A stretch of DNA of 64,000 nucleotides, taken from positions 124,001 to 188,000 of the forward strand of contig NZ_LHVO01000002.1 in the NCBI RefSeq assembly GCF_001269925.1, read 5' to 3'. Numbering within the stretch: position 1 is the stretch's first letter; each line of letters begins with the position of its first letter. The notes under the pieces were generated by a model, which was not told the DNA's origin, made no database searches, and was given only the letters and a program-made list of their open reading frames with translations. The DNA is from Pseudomonas sp. MIACH. Lineage in GTDB: Bacteria; Pseudomonadota; Gammaproteobacteria; Pseudomonadales; Pseudomonadaceae. Positions 33,227 to 41,160 of the stretch are shown here, one piece after another. The position numbers and the translations under genes were made by a program.

Positions 33227-34514
33227 GGGGTAAACCCTCCAACGCTTGACGATGAGCAGGATGCAGGACCACATGGGCCCGCGCTGTACGAATAATAGCC
33301 AGCGCTTGGTCCACCGTGGCGGCGCGCCCACTGTGCAGCAGCCAGGCGGCGACGGCGGTGGCACTACGTGAGTAGCCGAGGGCGCAGCACACCAGCACCG
33401 GGCCGCTTGAACGCAGGCGCTCGATGGCCTCAGCGGCTTGCTGGCATTCGGCGGGTGTCGGGGCGATCAGGTCCAGCACGGGGATGCTTTGATACGCGCG
33501 GCCCTGTGGATTAATCGGCAATTCGGCACAGAGGTCGACGATGGCGCTGAATGAATCCTGCTCTTTCGCACTGGGAATCCGCCCCAGCCACACGTTATCC
33601 ACAATCAGGTCCGGCTGTGGGTGTTTGCGTGTCCACAGGCGCGAATTTATCCACGCCCCGGCCAGGTAGGGGGCATACAGCCAACGCGCCGCAGGTGTGA
33701 GCCGGCCATCGCTGCGTTTCTGAAAGCCCGACGCGCCGAGCACCAGGTAATTCGCCTTGATCAGGCCCAGGGACACCGCCGGCCAGAGCAGCCATAACCA
33801 GGCGCCGCCCAGGGAAAACGCCAGAATCGCCAGTGCCAAGGCTCCCAGGCCGTAGCGCAGGCCCAAGCGCCAGCGCTTCGAATCCCGGGTCAGCCGTGCA
33901 TTCAGCAAGGGGCTTGGATGTTCCACCGGCCACAGCCACACGCAGATCCAGCCGGCGAGGGCGCCTGTGGGTAAGTCGATAAAGTGATGTTGATAAGTGG
34001 TCAGCACCGAAATACCGATCAAGGCGAACCAGCCATGCACCAGCCAGCGCCACATTCCTTGGGTGTGGCGCTGATACATGACCCACAGGATCACCAGCAG
34101 CGCGATATGCAGCGAGGGCGCCTGGTTGAACGGTTTGTCGAAACCCGCCAGCACGGCAAACAGCCAGCCGAACACGCCATCCAGTTCCGGCCGCTCAAAG
34201 GTAAAGCGCAGCGGCCAGATCAGGAAGCAACTCACGGCGATGACCTGCGCGCTGAGCAGGCGCAACGCGTGTTGCTTCAGCTCATGGCGGCTGTTGGGCA
34301 GCAGCAGGGAGAAACCGTAGAGCAGGTCGATGGACCAGTAGGGCACGATGGTCCAGGCCCAGAACGGCATATGGGTTTCCCAGTCGAACACCAGGGTGCC
34401 GACGTCGCTGCGCTGGCTGGTGACCCACGTGGCGAAGCCGTAAGTGCTGAAAAACAGCGGCGCCAACAACAGCAGCCACAAGACCGCTGGTTTCAATAAA
34501 CCGGGTTCGCGCAT
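33216..34514 (-). CDS. PAP2-type phosphatase fused to a dual-specificity phosphatase domain
   Basis: A 432-aa two-domain protein. The N-terminal half is a polytopic PAP2-like domain (AFDKP-like FDKPFNQAPSLHIAL and TTYQHHFIDLPTGALAG hold the histidines). The C-terminal part (about residues 310-432) is a cysteine phosphatase domain with the P-loop CCALGYSRSATA. PAP2 enzymes dephosphorylate lipid phosphates; the DSP half resembles PTPMT1-like enzymes that act on phosphatidylglycerophosphate, which is inference. ATG 34514 was chosen because it lies 3 bp from the upstream stop and starts a signal-like helix. Confidence 0.88.
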   Translation of the reverse strand: MREPGLLKPAVLWLLLLAPLFFSTYGFATWVTSQRSDVGTLVFDWETHMPFWAWTIVPYWSIDLLYGFSLLLPNSRHELKQHALRLLSAQVIAVSCFLIWPLRFTFERPELDGVFGWLFAVLAGFDKPFNQAPSLHIALLVILWVMYQRHTQGMWRWLVHGWFALIGISVLTTYQHHFIDLPTGALAGWICVWLWPVEHPSPLLNARLTRDSKRWRLGLRYGLGALALAILAFSLGGAWLWLLWPAVSLGLIKANYLVLGASGFQKRSDGRLTPAARWLYAPYLAGAWINSRLWTRKHPQPDLIVDNVWLGRIPSAKEQDSFSAIVDLCAELPINPQGRAYQSIPVLDLIAPTPAECQQAAEAIERLRSSGPVLVCCALGYSRSATAVAAWLLHSGRAATVDQALAIIRTARAHVVLHPAHRQALEGLPHAR

Positions 34515-34516
34515 GG

Positions 34517-36271
34517 TCAGATCTTCTGGGCCAGGGACACGGTAAAGATGCCCCACTCATCCACACGCTGGGTGATCTTGCGAAAGCCCGCTGCTTCTAC
34601 CAGTTGGTCCATTTCCGCCTGGCTGCGACGGCGCATCACCCAGGCCTGGCCCTGGCGATGGCTGGTCAGTGCGCGGGCGATCAGTTCCAGTTGCGGGTGC
34701 CACGGTTGGCCGGTGTATACGAGGTAACCGCCGGGCTCCACGGCTTCAGCCAGGCCGGCCAACGAACCACCGACCATGGCGTTATCGGCAAACAGTTCAT
34801 ACAGCCCGGACACCACCGCCAGCGTCGGCTTGGGTTGCAGTGCCGCCAAATCCAAGCGGTCAAACGCATCTCCTTTGACGAACTGCGCGATGTCTCCCAG
34901 GCCTTTCTCACGAATCAGCGCGCCACCGTCGCGCACGTTGATGTCGCTGTAGTCGCGCAGCAGGATCGATTCCGGCAGCGGCGACACGCCCTGCAAGGCT
35001 TCAAGAATGTAGCGCCCATGACCGGCAGCGATGTCGACGATGCGCACTTCGCGCTGTTCATCCCTCAGCTTGGCCATGGCCAGGCGCAGCAGTTCCTCGA
35101 CGTTCAGCTTGCGCTGGCGAATACCGCGCCAGCCGATGGAGTTGAGGTAGTTGGTGTCGATCATGCGCCCCAGCCTGCCCTTGCCGGTGGGCGTGTTGCG
35201 GTACACGTAGTCCAGGGTGCTGCCGGAATCGAAGCCGGTGTCGAAGCCTAGCTTTACGCCGTCCGACAGGTTCTTGCCCAGGCCCATGCTGGCGCGGGTC
35301 AGGCGCCAGTACAGGTCGCGCAGGGAATTGCGTGGCAAGGGCGCTGCGAGGGATTCGGATTCGGCGCAGGTGGCGCCCAGTTTGTCGGCGTCCAGCAGGG
35401 ATGCGCGGTCCAGCGGGTGGGCGAAGTTCTGCAGGATAAAACGCCTGGCGCTGTTCACGGCCACTGCGCGGTCACGTTCACCGAGGGTGTCGTGGAAAAA
35501 ACCGGGGAGGATATGCAGTTCTTTTTTCAAGCTGCCAAGACGGTCGAAAAATTGCTGCTGGGGTTTGCGGTGCACCACAAAGTCGGAGCCTGAGATCAGC
35601 AATTGGGTCGGCACCTGGATCGCCTGGGCATCGGCGACAACCCGGTCGGCGGCTTCGTACAGGCCCAGCAGCACGTTTACCGAGATGGCCTTGGTGATCA
35701 GCGGGTCGCTGTCGTAGGACGCCACGCGCTCCGGGTCATGGCTGAGGAACTTGGCCTTGACGTAGCTGTTGACGAAAAAGTTGCCGCGAAATTTGCGCAT
35801 GAGCGCCAGGCCCGGCCGGGCGAAGGGCACGTAGAGCTTGACCTTGAACGCCGGGGACGCGAGCACCAGGGCGCGGATTTTCGGCGCGTAGTCATGCACC
35901 CAGGTGGCTGCGATCACCGCGCCGACACTTTGGGCGATCACGGCACACTGTTCTTCCTCGATGCCATAGGTGGCACCGATATGGTCGCGGAAGGTCTGCA
36001 CATCGCGGGCACTGGTAGCGAAGCTCGGGCTGTCGCCGCGTTCGCCAGGCGATTGGCCGTGGCCACGGGCGTCCCAGGCGAAGAAATCGAACTGCGGCAG
36101 GCCCAGTTCATCCACCAGGTGCGCGATACGGCCCGAGTGCTCATGGCCACGGTGAAACAGCAGGATCGCCTTGCGCGGTTCGCCGTCCGCAGGCGCGCTG
36201 GCCGGCCAATGACGGTAGAAAAGCTCGACGCCGTCATGGGTACTGAAGGTGTGCTCTTGCTGTTCGCGCAT
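34517..36271 (-). CDS. Fused alpha/beta hydrolase - class I SAM-dependent methyltransferase
   Basis: A 584-aa fusion. Residues 1-290 form a Serine-aminopeptidase-S33-like lipase/hydrolase (monoglyceride lipase type: HRGHEHSGRIAHLVDELG, AWDARGHGQSPG, nucleophile in VIAQSVGAVI, HDTLGERD near the catalytic His). Residues 330-584 hold a methyltransferase-like fold (VRIVDIAAGHGRYILEAL). The hydrolase nucleophile elbow is QSVGA, which still fits G/A-x-S-x-G. It lies 10 bp after the phosphatidyltransferase gene. A lysophospholipid or lipid head-group role is inferred from context. Confidence 0.88.
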   Translation of the reverse strand: MREQQEHTFSTHDGVELFYRHWPASAPADGEPRKAILLFHRGHEHSGRIAHLVDELGLPQFDFFAWDARGHGQSPGERGDSPSFATSARDVQTFRDHIGATYGIEEEQCAVIAQSVGAVIAATWVHDYAPKIRALVLASPAFKVKLYVPFARPGLALMRKFRGNFFVNSYVKAKFLSHDPERVASYDSDPLITKAISVNVLLGLYEAADRVVADAQAIQVPTQLLISGSDFVVHRKPQQQFFDRLGSLKKELHILPGFFHDTLGERDRAVAVNSARRFILQNFAHPLDRASLLDADKLGATCAESESLAAPLPRNSLRDLYWRLTRASMGLGKNLSDGVKLGFDTGFDSGSTLDYVYRNTPTGKGRLGRMIDTNYLNSIGWRGIRQRKLNVEELLRLAMAKLRDEQREVRIVDIAAGHGRYILEALQGVSPLPESILLRDYSDINVRDGGALIREKGLGDIAQFVKGDAFDRLDLAALQPKPTLAVVSGLYELFADNAMVGGSLAGLAEAVEPGGYLVYTGQPWHPQLELIARALTSHRQGQAWVMRRRSQAEMDQLVEAAGFRKITQRVDEWGIFTVSLAQKI

Positions 36272-36281
36272 TGCAAAATCC

Positions 36282-36905
36282 TTATGCAGAAGGGGAGATG
36301 TGTTGTTCTTCTTTCAGGCCCTGGCGCACCCGGTTGACCAGGGTGTAGGCGAGCAGGGCGGCGACCAGCCACATCACCGTGTCGACCCAGCCGGCGCCGA
36401 GCCAGCCGAGCGCCACACCGGTGGCCAGCACGCCGAGGACGAACGCACGGTCACTCTTGCCCATCGGCCCGTCATAGCGCCGTGAGGCGCCGACCATCGG
36501 CCCCAGCACGCCAGCGTATTCACTGAACACCGCCAGCAGCGCCACCAGCAGCACCGGCACCAGGCTCACGCCGGGGATCAGCGCGAAGGGCAGGATCAGC
36601 GCACTGTCGGCAATCACGTCGCACAGTTCATTGAGGTAGGCGCCCAAACGCGACTGCTGGCCGAATTCCCGGGCGAGCATGCCGTCGATGGCGTTGAGGG
36701 CCATGCGCAGGATCATCCACAGCGGGATCAGCGCAAACAGCCACAGGTGTTGGGCGAAGCTGGCGATCAACAGGCCGACCAGCAGGGAAATGACCCCGGC
36801 CAGCACGGTGATCTGGTTGGCCGTGGTGCCATTGTCGTAGAGGCGCTGCACGAGTGGGCGCAGCAGGTTCTGGAACCGCGGTTTGAGCTGATAGATAGAA
36901 ATCAT
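36282..36905 (-). CDS. CDP-alcohol phosphatidyltransferase family protein
   Basis: A 207-aa membrane enzyme with the CDP-alcohol signature D-G-x2-A-R-x8-G-x3-D-x3-D, seen as DGMLAREFGQQSRLG followed by LNELCDVIAD. Five to six hydrophobic helices. It is the first gene of the six-gene lipid cluster, so substrate CDP-diacylglycerol may be supplied by the last gene. The alcohol acceptor cannot be told from sequence. Confidence 0.9.
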   Translation of the reverse strand: MISIYQLKPRFQNLLRPLVQRLYDNGTTANQITVLAGVISLLVGLLIASFAQHLWLFALIPLWMILRMALNAIDGMLAREFGQQSRLGAYLNELCDVIADSALILPFALIPGVSLVPVLLVALLAVFSEYAGVLGPMVGASRRYDGPMGKSDRAFVLGVLATGVALGWLGAGWVDTVMWLVAALLAYTLVNRVRQGLKEEQHISPSA

Positions 36906-37039
36906 GGGGGGGTGACGCTTCCTTGTCCGAGAGCCCGCGAAAAACTGCTTGGAGTGTGCCGATTATTCATGGCGTGCACCAGTGATGGCTCGTGTTTATG
37001 GGGGGTTAGTCACGATCTGGAAAGCACTGAGGGACAAAT

Positions 37040-37127
37040 GTAGGAGGGGGCTTGCTCCCGATAGCGGTCTGTCAGTCGATGCAGGTGCTGGCTGATCAAC
37101 CGCCATCGGGAGCAAGCCCTCTCCCAC
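37040..37127. repeat. REPIN-like pair of inverted REP sequences
   Basis: Two 29-bp arms (37040-37068 and 37099-37127), inverted, agree at 26 of 29 positions. Each carries the GGGCTTGCTCCCGAT core, with a 30-bp spacer. The form matches REP doublets of fluorescent pseudomonads. It lies in the 320-bp gap between two divergent units; nothing else recognisable lies between 36906 and 37039. Confidence 0.8.
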
Positions 37128-37184
37128 AGGAGATCTGTGTGCAGCTTAAAAACGCTGTTTAACGAACAAAAATTTCACGCCACG

Positions 37185-37199
37185 TGTTATATCGTAACG
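37185..37199 (+). promoter_or_regulatory. Zur-box-like palindrome upstream of the SPFH-HmtA operon
   Basis: TGTTATATCGTAACG matches the two perfect Zur-type palindromes of this window (TGTTATAnTATAACA) at 11 of 14 positions outside the centre. It lies 26 bp upstream of the first gene of the operon. The left half-site is perfect; the right half-site is degenerate. Confidence 0.45.
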
Positions 37200-37225
37200 A
37201 ATTGTGTACAGGCGGACGTGTTGGC

Positions 37226-39130
37226 ATGCAAGTGGATCTAGAGGCGGACGGCGCTTCGGTTGAAGGCCTGCCGCGTTTTCAGCAGGGGCTGTTCCATGCC
37301 CGCCGATTGCGGCAAGCCGGTATCAGCCTGACGGTGCTGGCCGTTGTCGGTTGGGTGCTGGCGTTGTTTGTCGCGCTGTTTGCACCTGTGTCGATCTGGC
37401 CGGTGGTGTTGATCAACTGTGCATCGGCCCTGCTGGTGCTGGTGGCGGGGCTGCAGTCGGCGTGGTGGGTGGCCGATTGGCGTGCCCAGGCGCTGGAAGA
37501 GCCCGCGGTTGAGTTACCGGTTGAAGAAACGGGCCGTTACACCCGCCTTCTGGGGCACTTTGGCCGGCAGATCGGTGCGCCAGTGTTGTGGCTGGGCGGC
37601 TGGTCGCTGCTGGCGCTGGTCAGCATCCTCGAATTCTGGAACCTGGCCCTGCCCTCGGCGCCTGTGGGCCAAGCGGCCAGCGTGGGGGCGGCATTGGCGT
37701 TGGCGCTGGCGTTTGGCTTGCTGGTGTTCGAACGGCGCCTGGCTCAGGAAACCACGGCCCAGTGGCCGGAAGCCGCGCAACTGGCGCAATTGAGCCGGGT
37801 GGCGATTACCTGCCTGGTGGTCAGTGCCATTTGCCTGTTGTTTGCCGGGGCCGAGTCGGTCTGGCCGTTGCGCCTGGCGGTGCTGGTCGGGCTGTTGCCG
37901 GCGCTGGTAGCGCTGGAGTTTCTATTAAGAGGTGTGCTGTCGCTGTTCAGTCCGCGCCAGCCGCGCCTTGAACCACGCCTGATGGCGCAAAGCTTCATCG
38001 CCGGGTTGCTGCGCTGGCCGCCACAACCGCTGCTGGCGTTGCAGCACGAATTACACAACCGCTTCGGCATCGACCTGCGCCAGATCTGGGCGTTTACCTA
38101 CATGCGCCGGGCGTTTTTGCCGGTGTTGCTGGTGGTGCTGGCGGTCGGCTGGGCGCTGACCGGCGTGCATGAAGTGCCCCTGCAAGGCCGTGGGATTTAT
38201 GAACGCTTTGGCAAACCCGTCGAAGTGTTCGGCCCTGGCCTGCATGCAGGGTTGCCGTGGCCCTTGGGCCGTGTGTTAAGCATCGAGAACGGCGTGGTGC
38301 ATGAGTTGGCCACCAGCGTCAGCGAGGTCGCCGCACCGGAGTTGGCGCCTGCCGAAGGCCCGGCACCGCTGATTGCCAATCGGCTGTGGGACGCCAGCCA
38401 TGTGAATGACAAATCCCAGGTGATCGCCAGCAGCAGCGGCGATAAACAGAGCTTCCAGATCGTCAACATGGATGTGCGCTTCGTTTACCGCATTGGCCTC
38501 ACCGACCAGGCCGCACTCGCCGCCACCTATAACAGTGCGGATGTGCCGACCCTGATCCGCAGCACCGCCAGCCGCATCCTGGTGCACGATTTTGCTTCGC
38601 GTACCCTCGACGAATTGCTCGGCGAACAACGTACCCGCCTGGCCGACGAAATCGGCCGCGCCGTGCAGGCGGATTTGCAGAAACTCGACAGCGGTGTGGA
38701 AATCCTCGCCACCGTCGTGGAAGCCATCCACCCACCGGCCGGCGCCGCCAATGCCTACCACGGCGTGCAAGCCGCGCAGATCGGCGCCCAGGCCCTGATC
38801 TCCCGCGAGCGCGGCGCCGCCAGCGAACACACCAACCAGGCCTTGCTGCAAGCCAGCACCGCCCGCGACCAGGCCTTGGCCACCGCGCGTGAAGTGAATG
38901 CCGGTGCCCAAGCGGCCGACCTGCGCTTTACCGCCGAACAAAAGGCCTACGCCACGGCCGGTCGGGCCTTTGTGCTGGAACAGTACCTGGGCCAACTCAG
39001 CCTGGGCCTGGCCCACGCCAAGCTGCTTATTCTGGATCACCGCCTGGGCGCCGAAGGTGCACCGACGATTGATCTGCGTTCTTTTACTTTGCCGGCCGAC
39101 CCTTCGCTGCCGCGTAAAGCCGTTCAATAA
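37226..39130 (+). CDS. HflK-like SPFH-domain membrane protein with multi-helix N-terminal extension
   Basis: A 634-aa protein. About residues 40-250 contain six or so hydrophobic helices, which ordinary HflK lacks. After another helix (FLPVLLVVLAVGWAL) comes an SPFH/band 7 domain (VPLQGRGIYERFGKPVEVFGPGLHAGLPWP), ending with an Ala/Gln-rich coiled coil. ATG 37226 begins the conserved part; an earlier start would add 14 residues. It is the first gene of a four-gene operon (three SPFH genes, then a P1B ATPase). SPFH proteins form large membrane rings or microdomains, here presumably around the transporter. Confidence 0.85.
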   Translation: MQVDLEADGASVEGLPRFQQGLFHARRLRQAGISLTVLAVVGWVLALFVALFAPVSIWPVVLINCASALLVLVAGLQSAWWVADWRAQALEEPAVELPVEETGRYTRLLGHFGRQIGAPVLWLGGWSLLALVSILEFWNLALPSAPVGQAASVGAALALALAFGLLVFERRLAQETTAQWPEAAQLAQLSRVAITCLVVSAICLLFAGAESVWPLRLAVLVGLLPALVALEFLLRGVLSLFSPRQPRLEPRLMAQSFIAGLLRWPPQPLLALQHELHNRFGIDLRQIWAFTYMRRAFLPVLLVVLAVGWALTGVHEVPLQGRGIYERFGKPVEVFGPGLHAGLPWPLGRVLSIENGVVHELATSVSEVAAPELAPAEGPAPLIANRLWDASHVNDKSQVIASSSGDKQSFQIVNMDVRFVYRIGLTDQAALAATYNSADVPTLIRSTASRILVHDFASRTLDELLGEQRTRLADEIGRAVQADLQKLDSGVEILATVVEAIHPPAGAANAYHGVQAAQIGAQALISRERGAASEHTNQALLQASTARDQALATAREVNAGAQAADLRFTAEQKAYATAGRAFVLEQYLGQLSLGLAHAKLLILDHRLGAEGAPTIDLRSFTLPADPSLPRKAVQ

Positions 39131-39142
39131 GGAGTCTGTCTG

Positions 39143-40129
39143 TTGAGCGCTCATTCTCACGATCATGGTCACCACCACGGCCACCATCACCATCATCACG
39201 GTGATGAACAGGTGGCGGGGCCTTTCCCTTGGCGGCGTATGGCCTGGGCGGTGTTGCTGGTGCTGTTTGCGGTGGCGGCGGCGAGCCTGGTGCAGGTGCG
39301 CTCCGGCGAGGCCACGGTGATTACCCGCTTTGGCAACCCGTCGCGGGTGTTGCTGGAACCGGGCCTGGGCTGGCGCTGGCCGGCGCCGTTCGAAGCGGCG
39401 ATCCCGGTGGACTTGCGCCTGCGCACCACCTCCAGCGGCTTGCAGGATGTGGGCACGCGTGACGGCCTGCGGATTATCGTGCAGGCCTATGTGGCGTGGC
39501 AGGTGCAGGGCGATGCCGACAATGTGCAGCGCTTTATGCGCGCCGTGCAGAACCAGCCGGATGAGGCGGCGCGGCAGATTCGCACCTTCGTCGGCTCTGC
39601 ACTGGAAACCACGGCGGCCAGTTTTGACCTGTCGAGCTTGATCAACACCGACGCCAGCCAGGTGCGCATCGCCGATTTCGAGGCGCAGTTGCGCCAGCAG
39701 ATTGATCAACAATTGCTCACCACCTATGGCGTACGAGTGGCGCAGGTGGGGATCGAGCGCCTGACGTTGCCGTCGGTCACGCTGACCGCCACCGTCGACC
39801 GCATGCGTGCCGAGCGTGAAACCATCGCCACCGAACGCACGGCCGTGGGCAAGCGCGAGGCCGCGCAGATTCGCTCCGCGGCGGAGCGTGACGCGCGGAT
39901 CGTGCAGGCCGATGCGACGGTGAAAGCCGCCGACATCGAAGCCCAGTCACGGGTCGAAGCCGCGCAGATTTATGGACGTGCCTACGCCGGCAATCCGCAG
40001 CTGTATAACCTGCTGCGCTCCCTGGATACCCTGGGCACGGTCGTGACCCCTGGCACCAAAATCATCCTGCGCACCGACGCTGCGCCCTTTCGCGCGTTGG
40101 TGGACGGGCCCAAGGACGTTCAGCCATGA
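39143..40129 (+). CDS. HflC-like SPFH protein with a histidine-rich N-terminal tail
   Basis: A 328-aa protein. Residues 4-19 contain twelve histidines, plus Asp and Glu nearby, followed by one membrane helix (MAWAVLLVLFAVAAASL). The SPFH domain (VQVRSGEATVITRFGNPSRV) and a coiled-coil end (RSAAERDARIVQADATVKAA) follow. The TTG start at 39143 has GGAG at 39131-39134 and is the only start that keeps the tail. The tail would face the cytoplasm if topology follows HflC/HflK. It overlaps the next gene by 4 bp (ATGA). Confidence 0.88.
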   Translation: MSAHSHDHGHHHGHHHHHHGDEQVAGPFPWRRMAWAVLLVLFAVAAASLVQVRSGEATVITRFGNPSRVLLEPGLGWRWPAPFEAAIPVDLRLRTTSSGLQDVGTRDGLRIIVQAYVAWQVQGDADNVQRFMRAVQNQPDEAARQIRTFVGSALETTAASFDLSSLINTDASQVRIADFEAQLRQQIDQQLLTTYGVRVAQVGIERLTLPSVTLTATVDRMRAERETIATERTAVGKREAAQIRSAAERDARIVQADATVKAADIEAQSRVEAAQIYGRAYAGNPQLYNLLRSLDTLGTVVTPGTKIILRTDAAPFRALVDGPKDVQP

Positions 40130-41160
40130 CCGAGCGTGACAGCCCGGACAGCCCCTGGATCCAGGCCGGGCGCCTGACGTTCCTGGCGTTGTACGCGGTG
40201 ACCGTGTTGGCCGCGTTGGCATGGGCGTTTTCCAACGTGCGGCAGATCGACCCGCAGAACCGCGCCGTGGTGCTGCACTTCGGCGCCCTCGACCGCATCC
40301 AGAATGCCGGGCTGCTGCTGGCCTGGCCGCAGCCGTTCGAGCAGGTGGTGTTATTGCCGGCGGCCGACCGGGTAATCGAGCGTCGGGTGGAGAACCTGTT
40401 GCGTTCCGATGCGGCGGTGCAGGCTGATCGCGTGGCCAGTTTCGCCACGCCCTTGAGCGACGCCCTGGCTGGCTCCGGCTATTTGCTGACCGGCGATGCC
40501 GGTGTGGTGCAACTGGATGTGCGGGTGTTCTACAAGGTCACCGAGCCCTACGCCTTTGTGTTGCAGGGCGCGCATGTGCTGCCGGCCCTGGATCGCCTGG
40601 TGACCCGCAGCGCCGTGGCCCTGACGGCGGCGCGCGATCTGGACACGATCCTGGTGGCGCGCCCCGAATTGATCGGTACCGACAACGGCGCCGCCGAGCG
40701 TCGCGAGCGGCTGCGGGGTGACTTGGTGCAAGGCATCAACAAGCGCCTGGCCGAGTTGGCCGCCACCGGTCTGGGGTTGGGCATCGAGGTGACGCGGGTC
40801 GATGTGCAATCGAGCCTGCCGGGCCCGGCGGTGAACGCATTCAACGCCGTACTCACCGCCAGTCAACAAGCCGACAAAGCCGTGGCAAACGCCCGGACCG
40901 AAGCGGAAAAACTCACCCAGACCGCCAACCAGCAGGCCGACCGCGTGGTGCAAGTTGCCCACGCCCAGGCCAGTGAGCGTCTGGCCAATGCCCAGGCGCA
41001 AACCGCCACGGTCGCCAGCCTGGCCCAGGTCAAAGACCCGGGCTTGCTGTTACGCCTGTACCGCGAGCGTATGCCGACGATTCTCGGCCAGGCCGGTTCG
41101 GTGACCACGGTCGATCCTAAAGACGACTCCCGCTTGATCATCCAGGGAGCCGAACAATGA
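40126..41160 (+). CDS. Third SPFH (HflK/HflC-like) membrane protein
   Basis: A 344-aa protein with an N-terminal helix (LTFLALYAVTVLAALAWAF), a band 7 domain (VRQIDPQNRAVVLHFGAL, AGLLLAWPQPFEQVVLLP) and a C-terminal Ala/Gln coiled coil. It overlaps the preceding SPFH gene and the following ATPase gene by 4 bp each, so the products are probably made in matched amounts. I recall similar hypothetical genes next to hmtA in P. aeruginosa. Confidence 0.85.
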   Translation: MTERDSPDSPWIQAGRLTFLALYAVTVLAALAWAFSNVRQIDPQNRAVVLHFGALDRIQNAGLLLAWPQPFEQVVLLPAADRVIERRVENLLRSDAAVQADRVASFATPLSDALAGSGYLLTGDAGVVQLDVRVFYKVTEPYAFVLQGAHVLPALDRLVTRSAVALTAARDLDTILVARPELIGTDNGAAERRERLRGDLVQGINKRLAELAATGLGLGIEVTRVDVQSSLPGPAVNAFNAVLTASQQADKAVANARTEAEKLTQTANQQADRVVQVAHAQASERLANAQAQTATVASLAQVKDPGLLLRLYRERMPTILGQAGSVTTVDPKDDSRLIIQGAEQ

